Source: Melieria omissa (taxonomy: Eukaryota > Arthropoda > Insecta > Diptera > Ulidiidae). From it: a stretch of DNA of 64,000 nucleotides. Location of the stretch: NCBI GenBank assembly GCA_963971225.1, contig OZ020268.1:114172830-114236829 (forward strand), read 5' to 3'. Both the position numbers and the translations under genes were made by a program. Below are positions 24,177-36,465 of this stretch, piece after piece. Numbering within the stretch: position 1 is the first letter of the stretch; every line of letters starts with the position of its first letter. A model generated the notes under the pieces. That model had not been told where the DNA came from. It saw nothing but the letters and a program-made list of their open reading frames with translations, and searched no databases.

Positions 24177-25989
24177 GGTTTCCGCACAAGTCGATCCCTC
24201 AACAACAGTGTTTGGTTTTTGCTCTGAGTGCAAACTTACTTAAACTTGGTTACTTTCGATTTGTGGAATCATAAGTATTTTCGAAATTCAAAGATCCGTA
24301 TACCCTGAAATCAGTTTACTCGAGTCTTGTACCTTGACACTTGAAGTTGAAATATGGCACTTTTATTTAGGACCCGTTCCACAGCTCCGGTTTTACATTG
24401 GGATCGCATTAAAGTCATTCATACGTTTTGCTCTTCGTTTTATTAAATTTGTTGACAGTCCCATTTTTATGAGGCTGGGTGCAAATTAATTTACCTAATC
24501 CAGACAGTGTTATCTGCAATGTTTATGTCTGATATTGTTATAGAGAGAGTGGACGGTTCGTCATTAGCTTAACCCTTTGTTTCATAATTAAATATCCGTG
24601 AAGAAAAAGCATTTTTGTCATATGATTATTGTTGCATGTAACGTTTTGATGGTAAAAATTAAATTTTGTTTGCCATATCCTGCTGAGAGTGCTGCCGCCG
24701 AAAGAAAAATAGGTTTTATCTATATTTTACTTAGTGTTGGCTACAATAGGGATTGGAGCCTAGATCGGTCGTCACTGCATATTCGTAAACAGCTGAGTGT
24801 AGGCGACCACCATCGCCATCAATAACCAAAATTTGTTCACCAAATCAAAACACTTTCTTTTTTTTACTCTTTTCCACATACATATTTTCAATGTTATTTA
24901 CAAAAATCCATTAGTAATCAAATGATTTAACGTAAAAGCCACAACTGAAGAATGAACGACTGTAAAATGCTAAATAAAAAAGTTCCCAAATTTGTGAAAA
25001 GTTGACATTACATACATGGAATGTCATGCAGAGAAGGTTTAATAAGTTTTATTTTCCACCAACGGTGCTTCGGCTTGTTCTGAAGTACTTATTCGCAAAA
25101 TTCACCATTATATAGAACTTTTAGCGAATTAAATGAAGTGACCGCCTTGTGTAGTTTAGACCTGGCGGAATCAAAGTACAGCCTAAAAGTATTACTAAAT
25201 AATATGTATAGAAATTGGTCTTAAGCATTTAAGAGTCTGGTTAACATACGCTGCTAATTTCCAAAATTCAAATACAATCAAATAAAAATATCGCCTAATG
25301 GTCATGGGAACTGTTTTTGCCAACACCTCGTTCAGCATTAATTTTTTGGTTTTTGATTTTTTTATTTATGGGTATTTAACGGCAATTATGTCTATTGTTC
25401 GACTGCACAGTGATTGGCAAGGAAGGAGCGACGAATTTATTAATTGCGTGTGCCGCTGAAGTGTTAAAATAAATTTTTTAAAAGGCTTAATGATGTTTAA
25501 TTTATGACTATAATTAGAAAACGTTTAAATAGCATTTTCGGAAACAGTTATTACTCAATTATTGAAAGAAGATTGCAAAAATATTTAAGCATATATGCAG
25601 TCAAATGAACATATTAGAGGAAGTTATGCAGTGATCTTTTTTGAAATTTTTACCAATGCTTTATATTCTTTTACATACATTATTTTCAATTTTTTTAATA
25701 TACCTAATTTATTTTTTATAAATAAATTTGTAAAAAATTTTTAACAAATATTTTAGTTATAAATACCACTGTTGTGATTTGTAAATCTTCAAAGATTTTG
25801 TTAAAAATGTTTTCAAATGAATTTGAAAGAATTAGAATTTTTAAAAATGGATATGGAATGATTGCACGACTTCAGAACTGGTTTCTAAAGTATCACAAAA
25901 TTGGCAATGACGTTATAAAAGATCAACGATTAATTAAGATTGTAAATATGGCATAATGTCGAGGTTTTCGGTATCAATGGCACATTTCC
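24177..25989. other. Intergenic spacer without recognised features
   Basis: AT-rich. A lone TTAACCCTTT sequence at 24569-24578 matches one end of the neighbouring TTAA elements but I found no partner. No credible exon, RNA gene or repeat array is visible. Confidence 0.4.
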
Positions 25990-26735
25990 TTACACAATTT
26001 ATTTCTGATTGTATTGTGAGGTAAATATAAGTTCCTAAAAATAATTCAGCTAGGTAGGCCCAAGGATGAAAGAATGAAGAATGGCAAACCTCTGAGAGTA
26101 AAAATTGCCTATGAAAAAGCTCCCAACCTGCCGTTCGGAACCGGCATAAAACTGTAGGTCCCTTCCACCTGCGTACAAAATTCACACGCACAACACGGGT
26201 GGTTGCGGGAAGCTAGGCCTTAGTCTCGCGTAAGCGGGCTGTCGTGCCAATCAATTAATTAATTATAACGCCAAGGAAAAAACTCTCTCCAGGCACCTCT
26301 GCTTTGTGCACTTCTTCTCCAGTTCTCCACTTCTTCTCAACTAGTCCTTTCACCGGAGACATGATCTCTCTCTTCGCTGCCGACCTCCAACTACCGCTTC
26401 GAACACATTTTTCGCCGAAACTTCATTGTCCATGCGGAGACATGGCCAAGTCAGCTTAGCCACTTGATGTTAATTCGTTGCGCTATGTCCATGTCTTTAA
26501 ACAGCTCAAACAGCTCGATGTTGGGCCGAAGATTTTGCAAAGTACTTTCCTCTCAAGCAATCCAAGGGCCGCTCTGTCCTTACGCCATAAAGAAGCAACA
26601 GAATAAGCGTCCTAAAGAGAGCAAGTTTTGTCGGTCGAGCGAGGTCTCTGCTCTGCTGATCCTTCGTTTTATCTCCAGGCTGACATCATTATTGCTGTTT
26701 ACGGCGATGCCAAGGTAGACGAATTCTTTGAAAAC
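25990..26735 (-). mobile_element. 3' fragment of a non-LTR retrotransposon (RTE-like) with 3' UTR
   Basis: Read on the minus strand from about 26735 down, the sequence encodes KVFKEFVYLGIAVNSNNDVSLEIKRR-type peptides (the part after the reverse-transcriptase core), then relics of the LYG..., W-GH-RM and GRRRRGRPR-like blocks, interrupted by frameshifts and stops. Below about 26270 it continues into a GC-balanced 3' UTR with the segment CGAACGGCAGG that I associate with a repeat common in fruit fly genomes. The element is 5'-truncated and inactive. The clade is uncertain. Confidence 0.6.
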
Positions 26736-27983
26736 TTTTTCATCAAAAGATTACCTAAAGGTAAAGGTATCATACTGACTTTTTACTGTAAAACACTAAG
26801 TAAATAAGTGGTTGGCAAATTATTGGCTTTTTTCAACATCAAAAATAAGACATATGCGAACATTCCAATAAATTATAAATTTTGTTGACAGTTTGTCTCA
26901 AGTGTCTTTTATTCATAATTCAGAAGACAATGTGTTGATTTGAATATTTGAATAGCCAACCGGTAGAAGTGAAATTGAAAATTAAATTATATAATCACCT
27001 CACCACACCCACTATCGTATCAAAACTCGACTATGCTATACTTTTATTTCATGATACGGGTATCAAGCGTTGCAGTGTATCACTGTGGCGAATATAGGCT
27101 TCCACTAAACTAACGAAACGAAGCTACAGGGCATGTTTGTGTATACATATCTGTGAACCATTGAGGTTAATGTAGGCTATATGAGTTTGACCATGTCCAG
27201 CTTATACGCTCAGTATAATGACAGAAATCGGCTTTGACATACATATTGATTGTAAGGCGATATGTGCGCCCACTAAACTATGAAAACGAAACTATGATAG
27301 ATGACTTTGATGATTGAATATTTCATTGAAATGAAAAATTAAGTTGCATAAAATTGGCTTCGTCCACCTGATATGCCTCCCTGTCACGAATGTCATAGCG
27401 ACAGAAATCAAATCAATCAATCAATCAATGGATATCCAACAATTTAGCATTAACATTAAGATAGACAAGAGTATACAAGACTGCTCACGTTCAGCTATGA
27501 CGCCAACTGCAGTGACAAAATGTAGCTATCCAATTTATTTATAAGAATTTGATGTGTGTGTTGGGCATTGCACATCACAAATATAACTTACTTGTTTGGT
27601 ATTCTTGGTATTGGTACTCTTTCTTTAAAGTATCTATCTAATATCGGATGAAATTAAGCGAAGCCTTGGGCAACGCATAGTATGCAATAATTACAAATTT
27701 TATTGCCCTTAAAGTAAACGGTTTTACTTTTATTGCTGTTATTATTAATTTATTTAAATTATAAAATATCAATGCAACTGCATTCGGAGGAAGTATGGAC
27801 CTTAACATTTTATCGTTTTAATATTAACGAGAGATTTTAACATGAGTTTGATGGCTGGGTGAACATTCTTTATGCCTTATGCAATCGCCGCATATCGTCA
27901 AACGTTCCACAAACATACTCGTTCATAAGAAGCATTAATAAATGCTGGAACTCGCTTGTCCGCTCTCTATGCGATGTGTTAAT
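26736..27983. other. Intergenic spacer
   Basis: AT-rich, no genes seen. A short imperfect direct repeat containing CCACTAAACTA occurs near 27101 and 27271, and a small AATC microsatellite lies at about 27411-27430. Confidence 0.4.
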
Positions 27984-28478
27984 TTAATTCAGAAGACGTG
28001 ATCTTTTCAAAATATAAATTATACATATATGCGCGGCAATGTGTTGACAAACTGCATTTAAAGCAGAAATCATAATATTACTGATGTTGACGCCAGTAGA
28101 CCTCGATTCCCTGCTGTAGACCTTCTGCAAATACAAAATTGCCATCCCACGTTTTGCGCCAGAGTCCGGCACAATCTGTTCAACTGTTACTTCTATATCC
28201 ATATTATGTTTAATTTGGCGCATGTATCCGAAATCTAATTGATATATTTCATCTGCAGATTTTGCACTAATTGCAGAATATGGCAAATTATGAACTTTAG
28301 AAATGTCTCTGCTAGTACGTTGATTTCGGTTAAAGGAAGCTTGCAAAATGGCCGTGTAAACCCAGAATTGCTGCCCGGAATAAATAACCAACTTCAGTGG
28401 AAGCAAAATATATATTCCTCTTCTGAACTGAGCTCCAATACTCATACAAACTAACTTCCGTCTATATGTTTGAACCAT
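27984..28478 (-). CDS. Unidentified 164-codon open frame, possibly a degenerate psq/HTH transposase start
   Basis: This is the longest open frame in the 23-30 kb spacer. It begins MVQTYRRK, like the starts of many Tigger/pogo and pipsqueak-domain transposases. Residues about 63-90 (ILQASFNRNQRTSRDISKVH) have the spacing of a psq helix-turn-helix (helix, R-x-x-SK-hN-hP). Between them lies a hydrophobic stretch with no family resemblance, and the C-terminal half matches nothing I know. There is no obvious TATA box, intron or neighbour that would explain it. It could be a chance frame, a decayed transposase or a young gene. Confidence 0.2.
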   Translation of the reverse strand: MVQTYRRKLVCMSIGAQFRRGIYILLPLKLVIYSGQQFWVYTAILQASFNRNQRTSRDISKVHNLPYSAISAKSADEIYQLDFGYMRQIKHNMDIEVTVEQIVPDSGAKRGMAILYLQKVYSRESRSTGVNISNIMISALNAVCQHIAAHICIIYILKRSRLLN

Positions 28479-30329
28479 TTATGGTTATGTATACAAATAA
28501 AATTACTATGTATTTATTGAGTTTAAATAAGAAATATTTAATAACAACTATTTTAATAATTACTGTAATTATCACATGCAATTAAAACCCTATTTATTGA
28601 ATCATGGAGTTAAACAAACGTTTTCTATCACAATCTTTAAAGTTTGTTTGGTGACACAGAAGCAAAGCAGCAGAGAAGGTGTGTCTTCCTTTGACCATTT
28701 TCAAGCCGTATTCGTTGTATCTTGCAAATTATTAATTTACTTTGTAATGCCAATTTATATTATACGCTAAAATGGTTATCTGTGATGTGTTAAGAAAATA
28801 AGTAAATAAATATCGCAATTATAATTTAGTAAGTAGATGTTGTTGTTTTATCTATATAGGTACAATCCGTTGTATTTATATTAAATAATTTGGATTATTT
28901 AGCATCCAATCGTTTGCTGCATCTGTATAAACTGGTTTATAATGTTCGAGTATTGACTGAGGTAGCAATCTTAAAAATAGACTAACAACATTTGTGGAGT
29001 TTCCGGCTGAAATCTCTGTTATTAGTGCCTTGTATTTAGTTTATTTGATATTTTATTATAGACATTTACTGCTTTTATGCTAAACTGCCGTAAATATACT
29101 AAAACCAATGTAATTTAAAGTACAGGAAGACATGTGAAATGTATAGACACATGTCTTCCTGTTACCAAATTGTATACCATTTATTTATAATTTAAAACCA
29201 AATTAGGTAAGTGAAAAACAAGAAAAACTTTTAAATACTTCCGAGTATTATTTAATACATTTGTAACTAAATTTAACAACAATTTGAAACAGTTTATATT
29301 GATTAGCGATAGTTTTGCTCAGGTATTAATACACTGGCGGCATTTTATAAATATTAAAGAATTACTTTTTGAAACCCCCCGAAATATTTTTCTGAATCAG
29401 CTCCTGTATTAATACAACTCGTATACATGCAATGTAGTGCATTTCGTTGTTATGTATCGGTTACTCAAAGTATATAAAATCGTGAATTCACCAAGGTACA
29501 ATTATTTCCTACTAATCGTTATGGACAATTTTCAATTTCAATAATATTTAATATCAGTTGTCCAACATCCACTTTCATAAATAATATTTTTGACGGACTT
29601 ATGTAAATTTCATTAAAATTTACTCTTGTAAGGGCAAACCAACATCAAAATTAAGCAGTCAGATCTATTACACGATTTCAAAGAAGGCACTACTAAAATT
29701 CATTCATTCATAAAATTCACATTTTTACACATTTTGCTACAAAGTCAACTTAAAGGCAAAACTCGAATTTTTACACATACGCAAAACTTTCTAAAACTTT
29801 TAGAAGATTGAGCTAGAAATTTGCTTTCGAAACACCAATGAGCTTTAAACTATGTTTGAAATGTTACTTTAAATATAAAATGTTTTTCCTCCATACTTAT
29901 GTACCTATTTGAAATCCTTGACTGACCTAACCTATTTTGTTGAGTGTGCTTACAATCGCTAAAATCGACAAGTGCCAACGTCTTCATTCACCAGTTGTTG
30001 TCGCTTTTCACACGTGCACACACGTTCGAAAACTGTCCTCACGAATCGGAATTAACACTCGTTTAGCGAATTGTCAGACTCCAGCCCAGCTGCACGCAAA
30101 CCATATTTCTCTCGTAACGTTGAGGCCGTGCTTTGTTGTTCTTCCGTTTAAACTGAAGACCGTCGGCAGTGATTCGCTTTTCGCTAAGTTCCAGTTGAAA
30201 TTCATCAACTTCGATTACATCGAAATATCTCGTTGAGTTTCATTAATGCCCTCTCGTTCACTCTAAAATATTTTGACCACAATTAAATTGTCGTTCGAGC
30301 AACGTCAATCCTTCGGATTACAGTAGTCT
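28479..30329. other. Intergenic spacer upstream of the first cuticle gene's 3' end
   Basis: AT-rich spacer. Apart from the hairpin listed separately I see no gene. A 99-codon frame at 29937-30236 begins with TTG and has no family resemblance; it overlaps the likely 3' UTR of the cuticle gene on the other strand. Confidence 0.4.
29122..29162. repeat. Perfect 15-bp inverted repeat (hairpin)
   Basis: ACAGGAAGACATGTG at 29122-29136 pairs perfectly with 29148-29162 across an 11-base loop. The pairing does not extend outward, so it is shorter than a typical microRNA precursor. No gene adjoins it. Confidence 0.6.
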
Positions 30330-30820
30330 TCACAAATGTCTCGACTTCTTCTCGTCGACGGGCGCGTGAGTTCGTATGTACTCCAACGACGCGCGCACAT
30401 AGTCGGGTATTTCAGGAATATGGTCGCCACTCGGATGGTAACCGTCGGCGTCGGCCACATACGTCAAAGTTATCGGTACGCCTTCCAGCGAGATGTACTG
30501 CACCACGCCGCTGGAGCCATTTTCGTTGCCGGCTGCCTTGGTGGTGATGCCGTTGGACGTCTGAAACTCGTAGTGGTAGTCGCCGCGCGCATTCGGCGGC
30601 TGGTTGATGTAGTACAGGGTGCGAGCGTCGCGATCGATGGGCCGTGTCAGCGCGCCGGCCTGCTGCGCGATCCCGCAAAGCAGCGCACACAGCACGTGCG
30701 CCAGCACGAGGAACGGCAGCTGCTGAAGAGAAAACGAATGAGTGTGAATTCCAATTGAAAACGGAACGCTTGCTGCTCGCTTCCGAACCAACCAACCTTA
30801 TTTTGCAATTTAAATCGCAT
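30330..30820 (-). CDS. RR-1 cuticular protein (Cpr65E-type), 2 exons, 138 aa
   Basis: A secreted chitin-binding structural protein of flexible cuticle. Exon 1 (30820-30797) gives MRFKLQNK; exon 2 (30722-30330) starts at a pyrimidine-led acceptor with QLPFLVLAHVLCALLCGIAQ, together forming a signal peptide split by a 74-base phase-0 intron. The Rebers-Riddiford RR-1 domain runs from GDYHYEFQTSNGIT through YISLEGVPITLTYVADADGY to HPSGDHIPEIP. The tail EYIRTHAPVDEKKSRHL ends at TGA 30330-30332. A TATA box lies upstream. This is the first of four such genes in the window, and it has a markedly GC-rich coding exon compared with the spacers. Confidence 0.92.
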
Positions 30821-30949
30821 TTTCGTCTGGAGCGCGCCGACAATAACGGTAAAACAGACTCCAGACGTTAGCCTGAACAGCAGCTGCTGATAATAACCAC
30901 ACAAAACGAATCCGTCACGAATGAAGCGAACTGCTGGCGTTGAGAAGAC

Positions 30950-30956
30950 TTTTATA
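30950..30956 (-). promoter_or_regulatory. TATA box of the 30.3-30.8 kb cuticle gene
   Basis: Minus-strand TATAAAAG, 130 bp upstream of the start codon. It implies a transcription start near 30920 and a 5' leader of about 100 bases. Confidence 0.7.
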
Positions 30957-32021
30957 GGTGTGCCGCTTGTTTGCAAATCTAATAAATAAAACAGTGTCTC
31001 TATTTTTGTTGCTTTACAAAAATGTGGATGGGATTAAGTTCTTTTCGGCTAAAATGTGATATGCAGTCTGAGAGTGAAGAACGTCATTTGTGCTTGAGAG
31101 AAACGCGGCACGACTGAGATTGACTGGAAGAGAAGCCGTCAATCAGTCTGTCAAAAGACCAAAACCCGTTGCAAAAAAGCGAAATTTGTTTTATTTGATG
31201 TCTAATATTAAATAATTTAGAGATTGTCATAATGCTTTGGGTGGTCCACTTGCAAAACCTGTCGATAGATGTTGAGTAATATGAGCATCAATAAATAAAC
31301 AAATAATAATGCTTTTCATTTGTAGTATATGACATGGTTTAATTTTTTTTGCTGTGATTTCAATGCATTCCTTTCATGTTACGCTTTTTGAACTGGTTTC
31401 ATAGTCAGTCTGTGCTTAATTGTTTAGCTGGATGTGAGGATTTGATTTATTTCCACCGAATTAGTGGACATTGTTGAGTATCAAAATTCAAACTTACAAA
31501 AAAAAAGTAAAATTCCGCAGCATTTATGCAAATTAATTTTAACTCGGGTTGGGTTAAAACGCTAATTATTAAGAAAATGATTTATATTTCAAAATATGGA
31601 ATATACGATAGTAAATATTTCACTGTCCCAGACACACAATGCAAATTAAACACATACTAAATACATGAATGTTAATGAATCATAGCCGTGAGAATGTGTG
31701 CGAGTTGTTGCATATATTTGAAAAAGGAATCAGGGACCAGCTAAGAACCACTATTGGTGCACTGAGGTGCATTGTCTGACAGATGCCCACTCCAAAAGAC
31801 TGGGACTGTTTTCTAATGATGTCTGTAAACATTTTATGAACGACGAGAAGGAAGTATTCTTTAGAACAAAAATAACTCACTTTATTTTCAAGAATCGAGA
31901 AAATCTGGCCAATTACTTTATAATAAGTTTCTATGAGCGTGGGATTTGAGTTTCACAATGGACCCTGAAGCTCAAGGCAAGCCCTCCTCGAAGTATAGTA
32001 GCGAGTTTGCGTTTTCTTTAT
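30957..32021. other. Intergenic spacer
   Basis: AT-rich upstream region of the first cuticle gene. No further gene or repeat is recognised. Regulatory sequences for cuticle expression are likely here but no specific site can be defended. Confidence 0.4.
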
Positions 32022-32662
32022 TTAACCCTTTTGGTGCCGGGCGAAAAAGAGGTGCCTATGCGAGAATAACCGGCCGAATTTCACAGTTTTACTAGGGTTT
32101 GGGAAAATGCTCATAAAAACCAAACGAGAAACAATATTTACATGATTCAAAAAGCAGTATACAGTATACAGAGGATGAAATAGAATATGAATAGAATTTT
32201 CGAAATCATGTATTGCTAATTGTTGGTTTGTCAAAAAAAGCAATGTTTGACACAAGCGGAAAACAACGGCAATAACAAAAATGACGCTTTCAAGCTGCAA
32301 CTGGGACGAAATATACTGTTCACAACAACGATCGAAGAGACACTAACTGATCCTACGTCTTTCTGCGGCAATGCAACGTTATTTCGCGAGAGTCTTCAAA
32401 CAGTTGTTTACATAACACGCTGCCGAAAAGTTCCGATAACATAAACGTCCACAAAGAGTTAAAACAAAAAACTATTTTTTTTTATTCTCTCGTAATGAAA
32501 TTAGATCATTTATAACGTATTACAAACTTATTTTGAGATAGAGTTCTTCCGCAATTCGAATAGTAAAGCGCTACAAGGCGCGGAGGCCGATATATCGGAT
32601 CTTGCTGCACTAGCGAGAAGTGCCAGAGCCGATATATCGGCCTCCGGCATTAAAAGGGTAAA
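32022..32662. mobile_element. 641-bp TTAA-type miniature element with two internal GCCGATATATCGG palindromes
   Basis: The left end TTAACCCTTTTGGTGCCGG is mirrored at the right end (TTTACCCTTTTAATGCCGG on the reverse strand), with the right TTAA decayed. Near the right end are two copies of a GCCGATATATCGG palindrome, at about 32587-32599 and 32630-32642. The 74-codon frame at 32220-32444 shows no transposase motif. A nonautonomous piggyBac-type element is the best reading. Confidence 0.55.
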
Positions 32663-32959
32663 GGAATATGAAAAGAAATGTATTTATTTTTATTATATTT
32701 GTACAGTATTGAAGTATTACATACACAAATATCTCAGTAACAGCACTAGCAACTTTGGCACTAAGCGCTAAGCTTATTTGAAAAAAATAACGTTTTTCAA
32801 TTGCTAAAAGAAATTAAATAATTTTTATTGAGCATTGTTCGCATCGATCCAGGTGTTGTGGTTCTTAAACAAATTTTTTTTCAAATGCTACACAACAAAT
32901 ATTCTTGCACTCAATATACAATTTTTAATATTTCGCTGCAAAAGTAACATTTTGTCCCT

Positions 32960-33687
32960 TTAAGGGGTCATTCTCATGTGAAATTTTGTAAAAATCAATT
33001 TTTTTTTAACATATTTGGAATGTATCATCCTTGAAGAAAGTGCTGTAAAAATTTTATTGGAAAATTTCAAGTATTTCGGCTTCTACAGACATTTATATAA
33101 CGAGCGGTCAAGGATTCTAGCGGTTAGTCAAAACTTTAAACGTGTTTTTCTCGGAACGCCTTTTTTTAAATGGCGGGGATGATTTAAAAAAAACATTCAT
33201 TCGATCTCTCTGCGATTTTAACACGTCATTCTACATTACTGTAAGCTATCGCCCCTAGTAAATTCACACCGATATGTTAAAAATTTCATATTTTTTTTAA
33301 TTGATAAAATCTTCAAAAACAACCTTTTTTTACTGTTCTAACTTCCAATACCTGCCATTTTGTGAGATTCTTATGAAAAAATTCAAATTTACTACGGGCG
33401 AGAGGTACGTTCATACTGATTAAGAATTTCTTTGAAATTTATGTTTCAGATAATCCTGTGACTCAAAACAATCCCCGCCAGCTGACCATGACGCGGCAGA
33501 AGCCGTGTCTTTAATCGAAAAAAAGTGTTTGAAAAAATTAAAAAATTTTTTTTTTTTTATTTTTGTACCCTAACAATGAATAAATTAAAATGGAATATCT
33601 TTTTTTGATAATTCCTCGTATTCACAAAGGAAATAATTTCTGAAGAATGTCCATTTTTCCTGTCTGTGCATGAGAATGACCCCTTAA
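32960..33687. mobile_element. 728-bp TTAA-flanked element with 18-bp perfect TIRs
   Basis: TTAAGGGGTCATTCTCATG at the left end is exactly inverted at the right end (33669-33687), and the outermost four bases are TTAA on both sides. The inside is AT-rich with long T runs and no open frame of note. Its ends differ from the other TTAA elements in the window, so it is a separate nonautonomous family. Confidence 0.7.
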
Positions 33688-36465
33688 ACTTATTTATTTT
33701 TTAAGATCCTTTCAATAATGAACAAAAGTGTGCCCATACAAATATTATTTAGCGTATGGTTGAATTAGTTTTGAGCTTGTTGCAAGCAGTGCTTCAAATT
33801 TGTTTAGTTTGCAATATTCTATATTAAATCCATTCATACCATCATGAATTTCACAGATTTGATTACTTGCTGTAAAACTGGGATTGTTGATAGTTACTAT
33901 TAGATTAAAGTGATACTCAATACTCAGAATATTCTCAATACCTCACGAGCTCCGAATGGAAAAATAGTTAAGGGGTTTAATTCCTTAAATGTATTTCAAG
34001 CAGCAAAATGTTCTTAAACGATTAATGTTCACTTTAAAACACTTTATATGTGTAAAAGTACTCTCGACAACAGCATAGCTTTTGTTTTTATTGTTAAATG
34101 TGTTCATTATTCGTTGTTGAATTGAAAGAATGAGAAGACGCAACATTTGAAAATCATTTCAAACCAAAAAACTCGCAGTACAAGGAATTTAAGTTTTTTT
34201 TAATAACTCTTTCTCAACTTCCAACTCAGTATTTTATATTTTCATTATTTGATGATTACTGTACACTTTTTAGAATAATCTACGGTCTTTTACATTACAT
34301 CACATTTGCACAATCGTTGGTTTAAACTATAAAATCGCATCTCACGTTCAAACACAGAAGCGGTAACATTCAATTTTGGCTAATCAATCAAGCTTAACTG
34401 TTATTGAATTTTAATTAATGCATTTCATATGCATTTACATAAAAATAAATGTAGCCATAAAAATTTAATTAATAATTCACACTTGTTGTGTAGAAATTTA
34501 AATACCACAGCAGCATAAGAAAATACTTGCAAGCGATTTTTTAACACCTTTCAAGAGGTCAGAGCCGCGTTCGCCATTTGGCTGTAACACAAACAGCCAG
34601 AAGCTGAAGCTGAATTAGTACCACAAACAACAAAGACGATGGATGACTTTGATAGTGCCGCAAGTACGAGCGTATGCGACTGGAGCCGTGACTTAACTGT
34701 GACTCAGAGATAGCAACTAACGCTGCGGACGGTCAATTTCACCGAAACGTTTTTTTTTGAACGCTACGGCGCGTTTTGCAGGCAATTTTCGCTTTTTTTA
34801 TGCCATGCTTTTTTTAATTAGCGTCTGAAGATCTTTTTCAGAATTTGATGGATTAATATTTGAGTGAAGTTAATGCCATTAATCAGCAGTTTATATATAA
34901 TGCTTTCAAAGAATCCAATATACATATGTTACAGATACAAAAATACAAAATTGTATGCAATGCCATTGAAAGAGATAGTCTTAATCAAAAGCTCATATGT
35001 TCTCTTGGCACTTTCTCTTTTGAAGCTTCGCAGAGAAAAATAACTCAAATTGACACACAGTAAAATCGAAAGTGATATTTTTATTAGCCTCTTTTATAAT
35101 ATCGATTGGAGACGATACGGAACGAATCGCACGCATATTTTATTCTGTGAAAAACTGGATTTTACTGTTTAAACTCGTTGCTGAAGCATGCATACTTAGC
35201 TTTAAGCTTTTCGCATTGCTGTTGAACGGTTTTATTCTTGGATTCTGTTGGTAACAAATGATTCTGTTATAAAATAAGCGATTACATGCAAAGTTGGTTT
35301 TAAATTTCAAAATATCAGTTGTGTTTGGCCCAAATTGAAATCATTTATTTACATAACAAAGACATATTTCTAAATACTATTATGCAGAAATGCTATATGC
35401 AGATTAAGTATAACGGGCAATTTAACTGCCATTTAATGGGCTGTTTGTGTGCAACAAGGTTTACAAGGAATAACATAGATGCGTTTTCACACATAATAAA
35501 GTAATACAATTAATTTTATATTGTTGGTTAAATGATTTTCAAATACATAAAATAAACTTTTGAATTCCAGAAAATTTGGCATCATGTTTGGATGCAAATT
35601 TGTAGTCAGCAAGTGACTTTGGCACCGTGACGCAACTTTCACGCCACGTGAACGAAAGACCGGATATGATTAAACCTTAATTGTCCAAGACAATATGTAT
35701 TAGCTGCTTTTCGCATTTGGCTTTTTTTTAGGTCAAAATATGTCAGTAAAGTTCTTTCAAATCTCCATAAAACTCGATATCTCCAAAAAATTAGATAGAA
35801 AAGATACCTACTGACATATTTTGGTTCTCAAAGTTCAAAATACAAATGTGTTTGATATATGTATGTCCTGAAAATTGTCCTTAAAGTCCTTTTGAAAGAA
35901 TATCGAAACTGAGAATGGAAGGTAACTATTAATGTAGTATCACACCTATATCATCTTTTGAATGGCTCAAAAGTGCTGTCGCACGGTGTTATTAGTTGAA
36001 TTCAACATTTTGTGAAAATTTCGCATAGCGCGCTTAGTCGGAGTTTTTTCTTTCAAATTACATCAAAATCGTTAAATTCTGAGACCATAAATTTTTGGAA
36101 TTTTGTCTATGGAACGAATCATTGTGAAAACAGCGAAAACTTACATTTAGTTCTCTTTATCAAATCAAGCTAAACATTTACTTCTCGGCACGATAAACTT
36201 GTGACATTATATGTACATTATGTGACATTATTACACATTCACACTCAATTTCGATTTTTGTGATTTGTTAAACCCACAAAACGTGTATTTGAAATGCATC
36301 ATTATTCATGAATGAACTTACAAAAACTAATAACAACATTATGCAAATAATAACAACAAACTTTGCACATTTTCAACACATAGTTAAAATACATTTCTAA
36401 ATTCCAACTTCAAACCGTCGTTACAATAAATACTATAAAGCACAAACAAATATATATAAACATAA
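33688..36465. other. Intergenic spacer between the first two cuticle genes
   Basis: Mostly AT-rich. A GC-richer patch at about 34555-34745 resembles neither coding nor repeat DNA I know; an upstream regulatory element is possible. Short frames at 34860-35063 and 35319-35504 are not supported. Confidence 0.35.
35734..35823. repeat. 90-bp inverted-repeat element with 15-bp perfect arms
   Basis: CAAAATATGTCAGTA at 35734-35748 is exactly inverted at 35809-35823. The size and AT-rich inside suggest a small MITE or a chance foldback. No convincing target duplication was found. Confidence 0.45.

Noticed and set aside
29937..30236. 99-codon frame near the first cuticle gene
   Set aside because: TTG start, no motif, overlaps the likely 3' UTR on the opposite strand.
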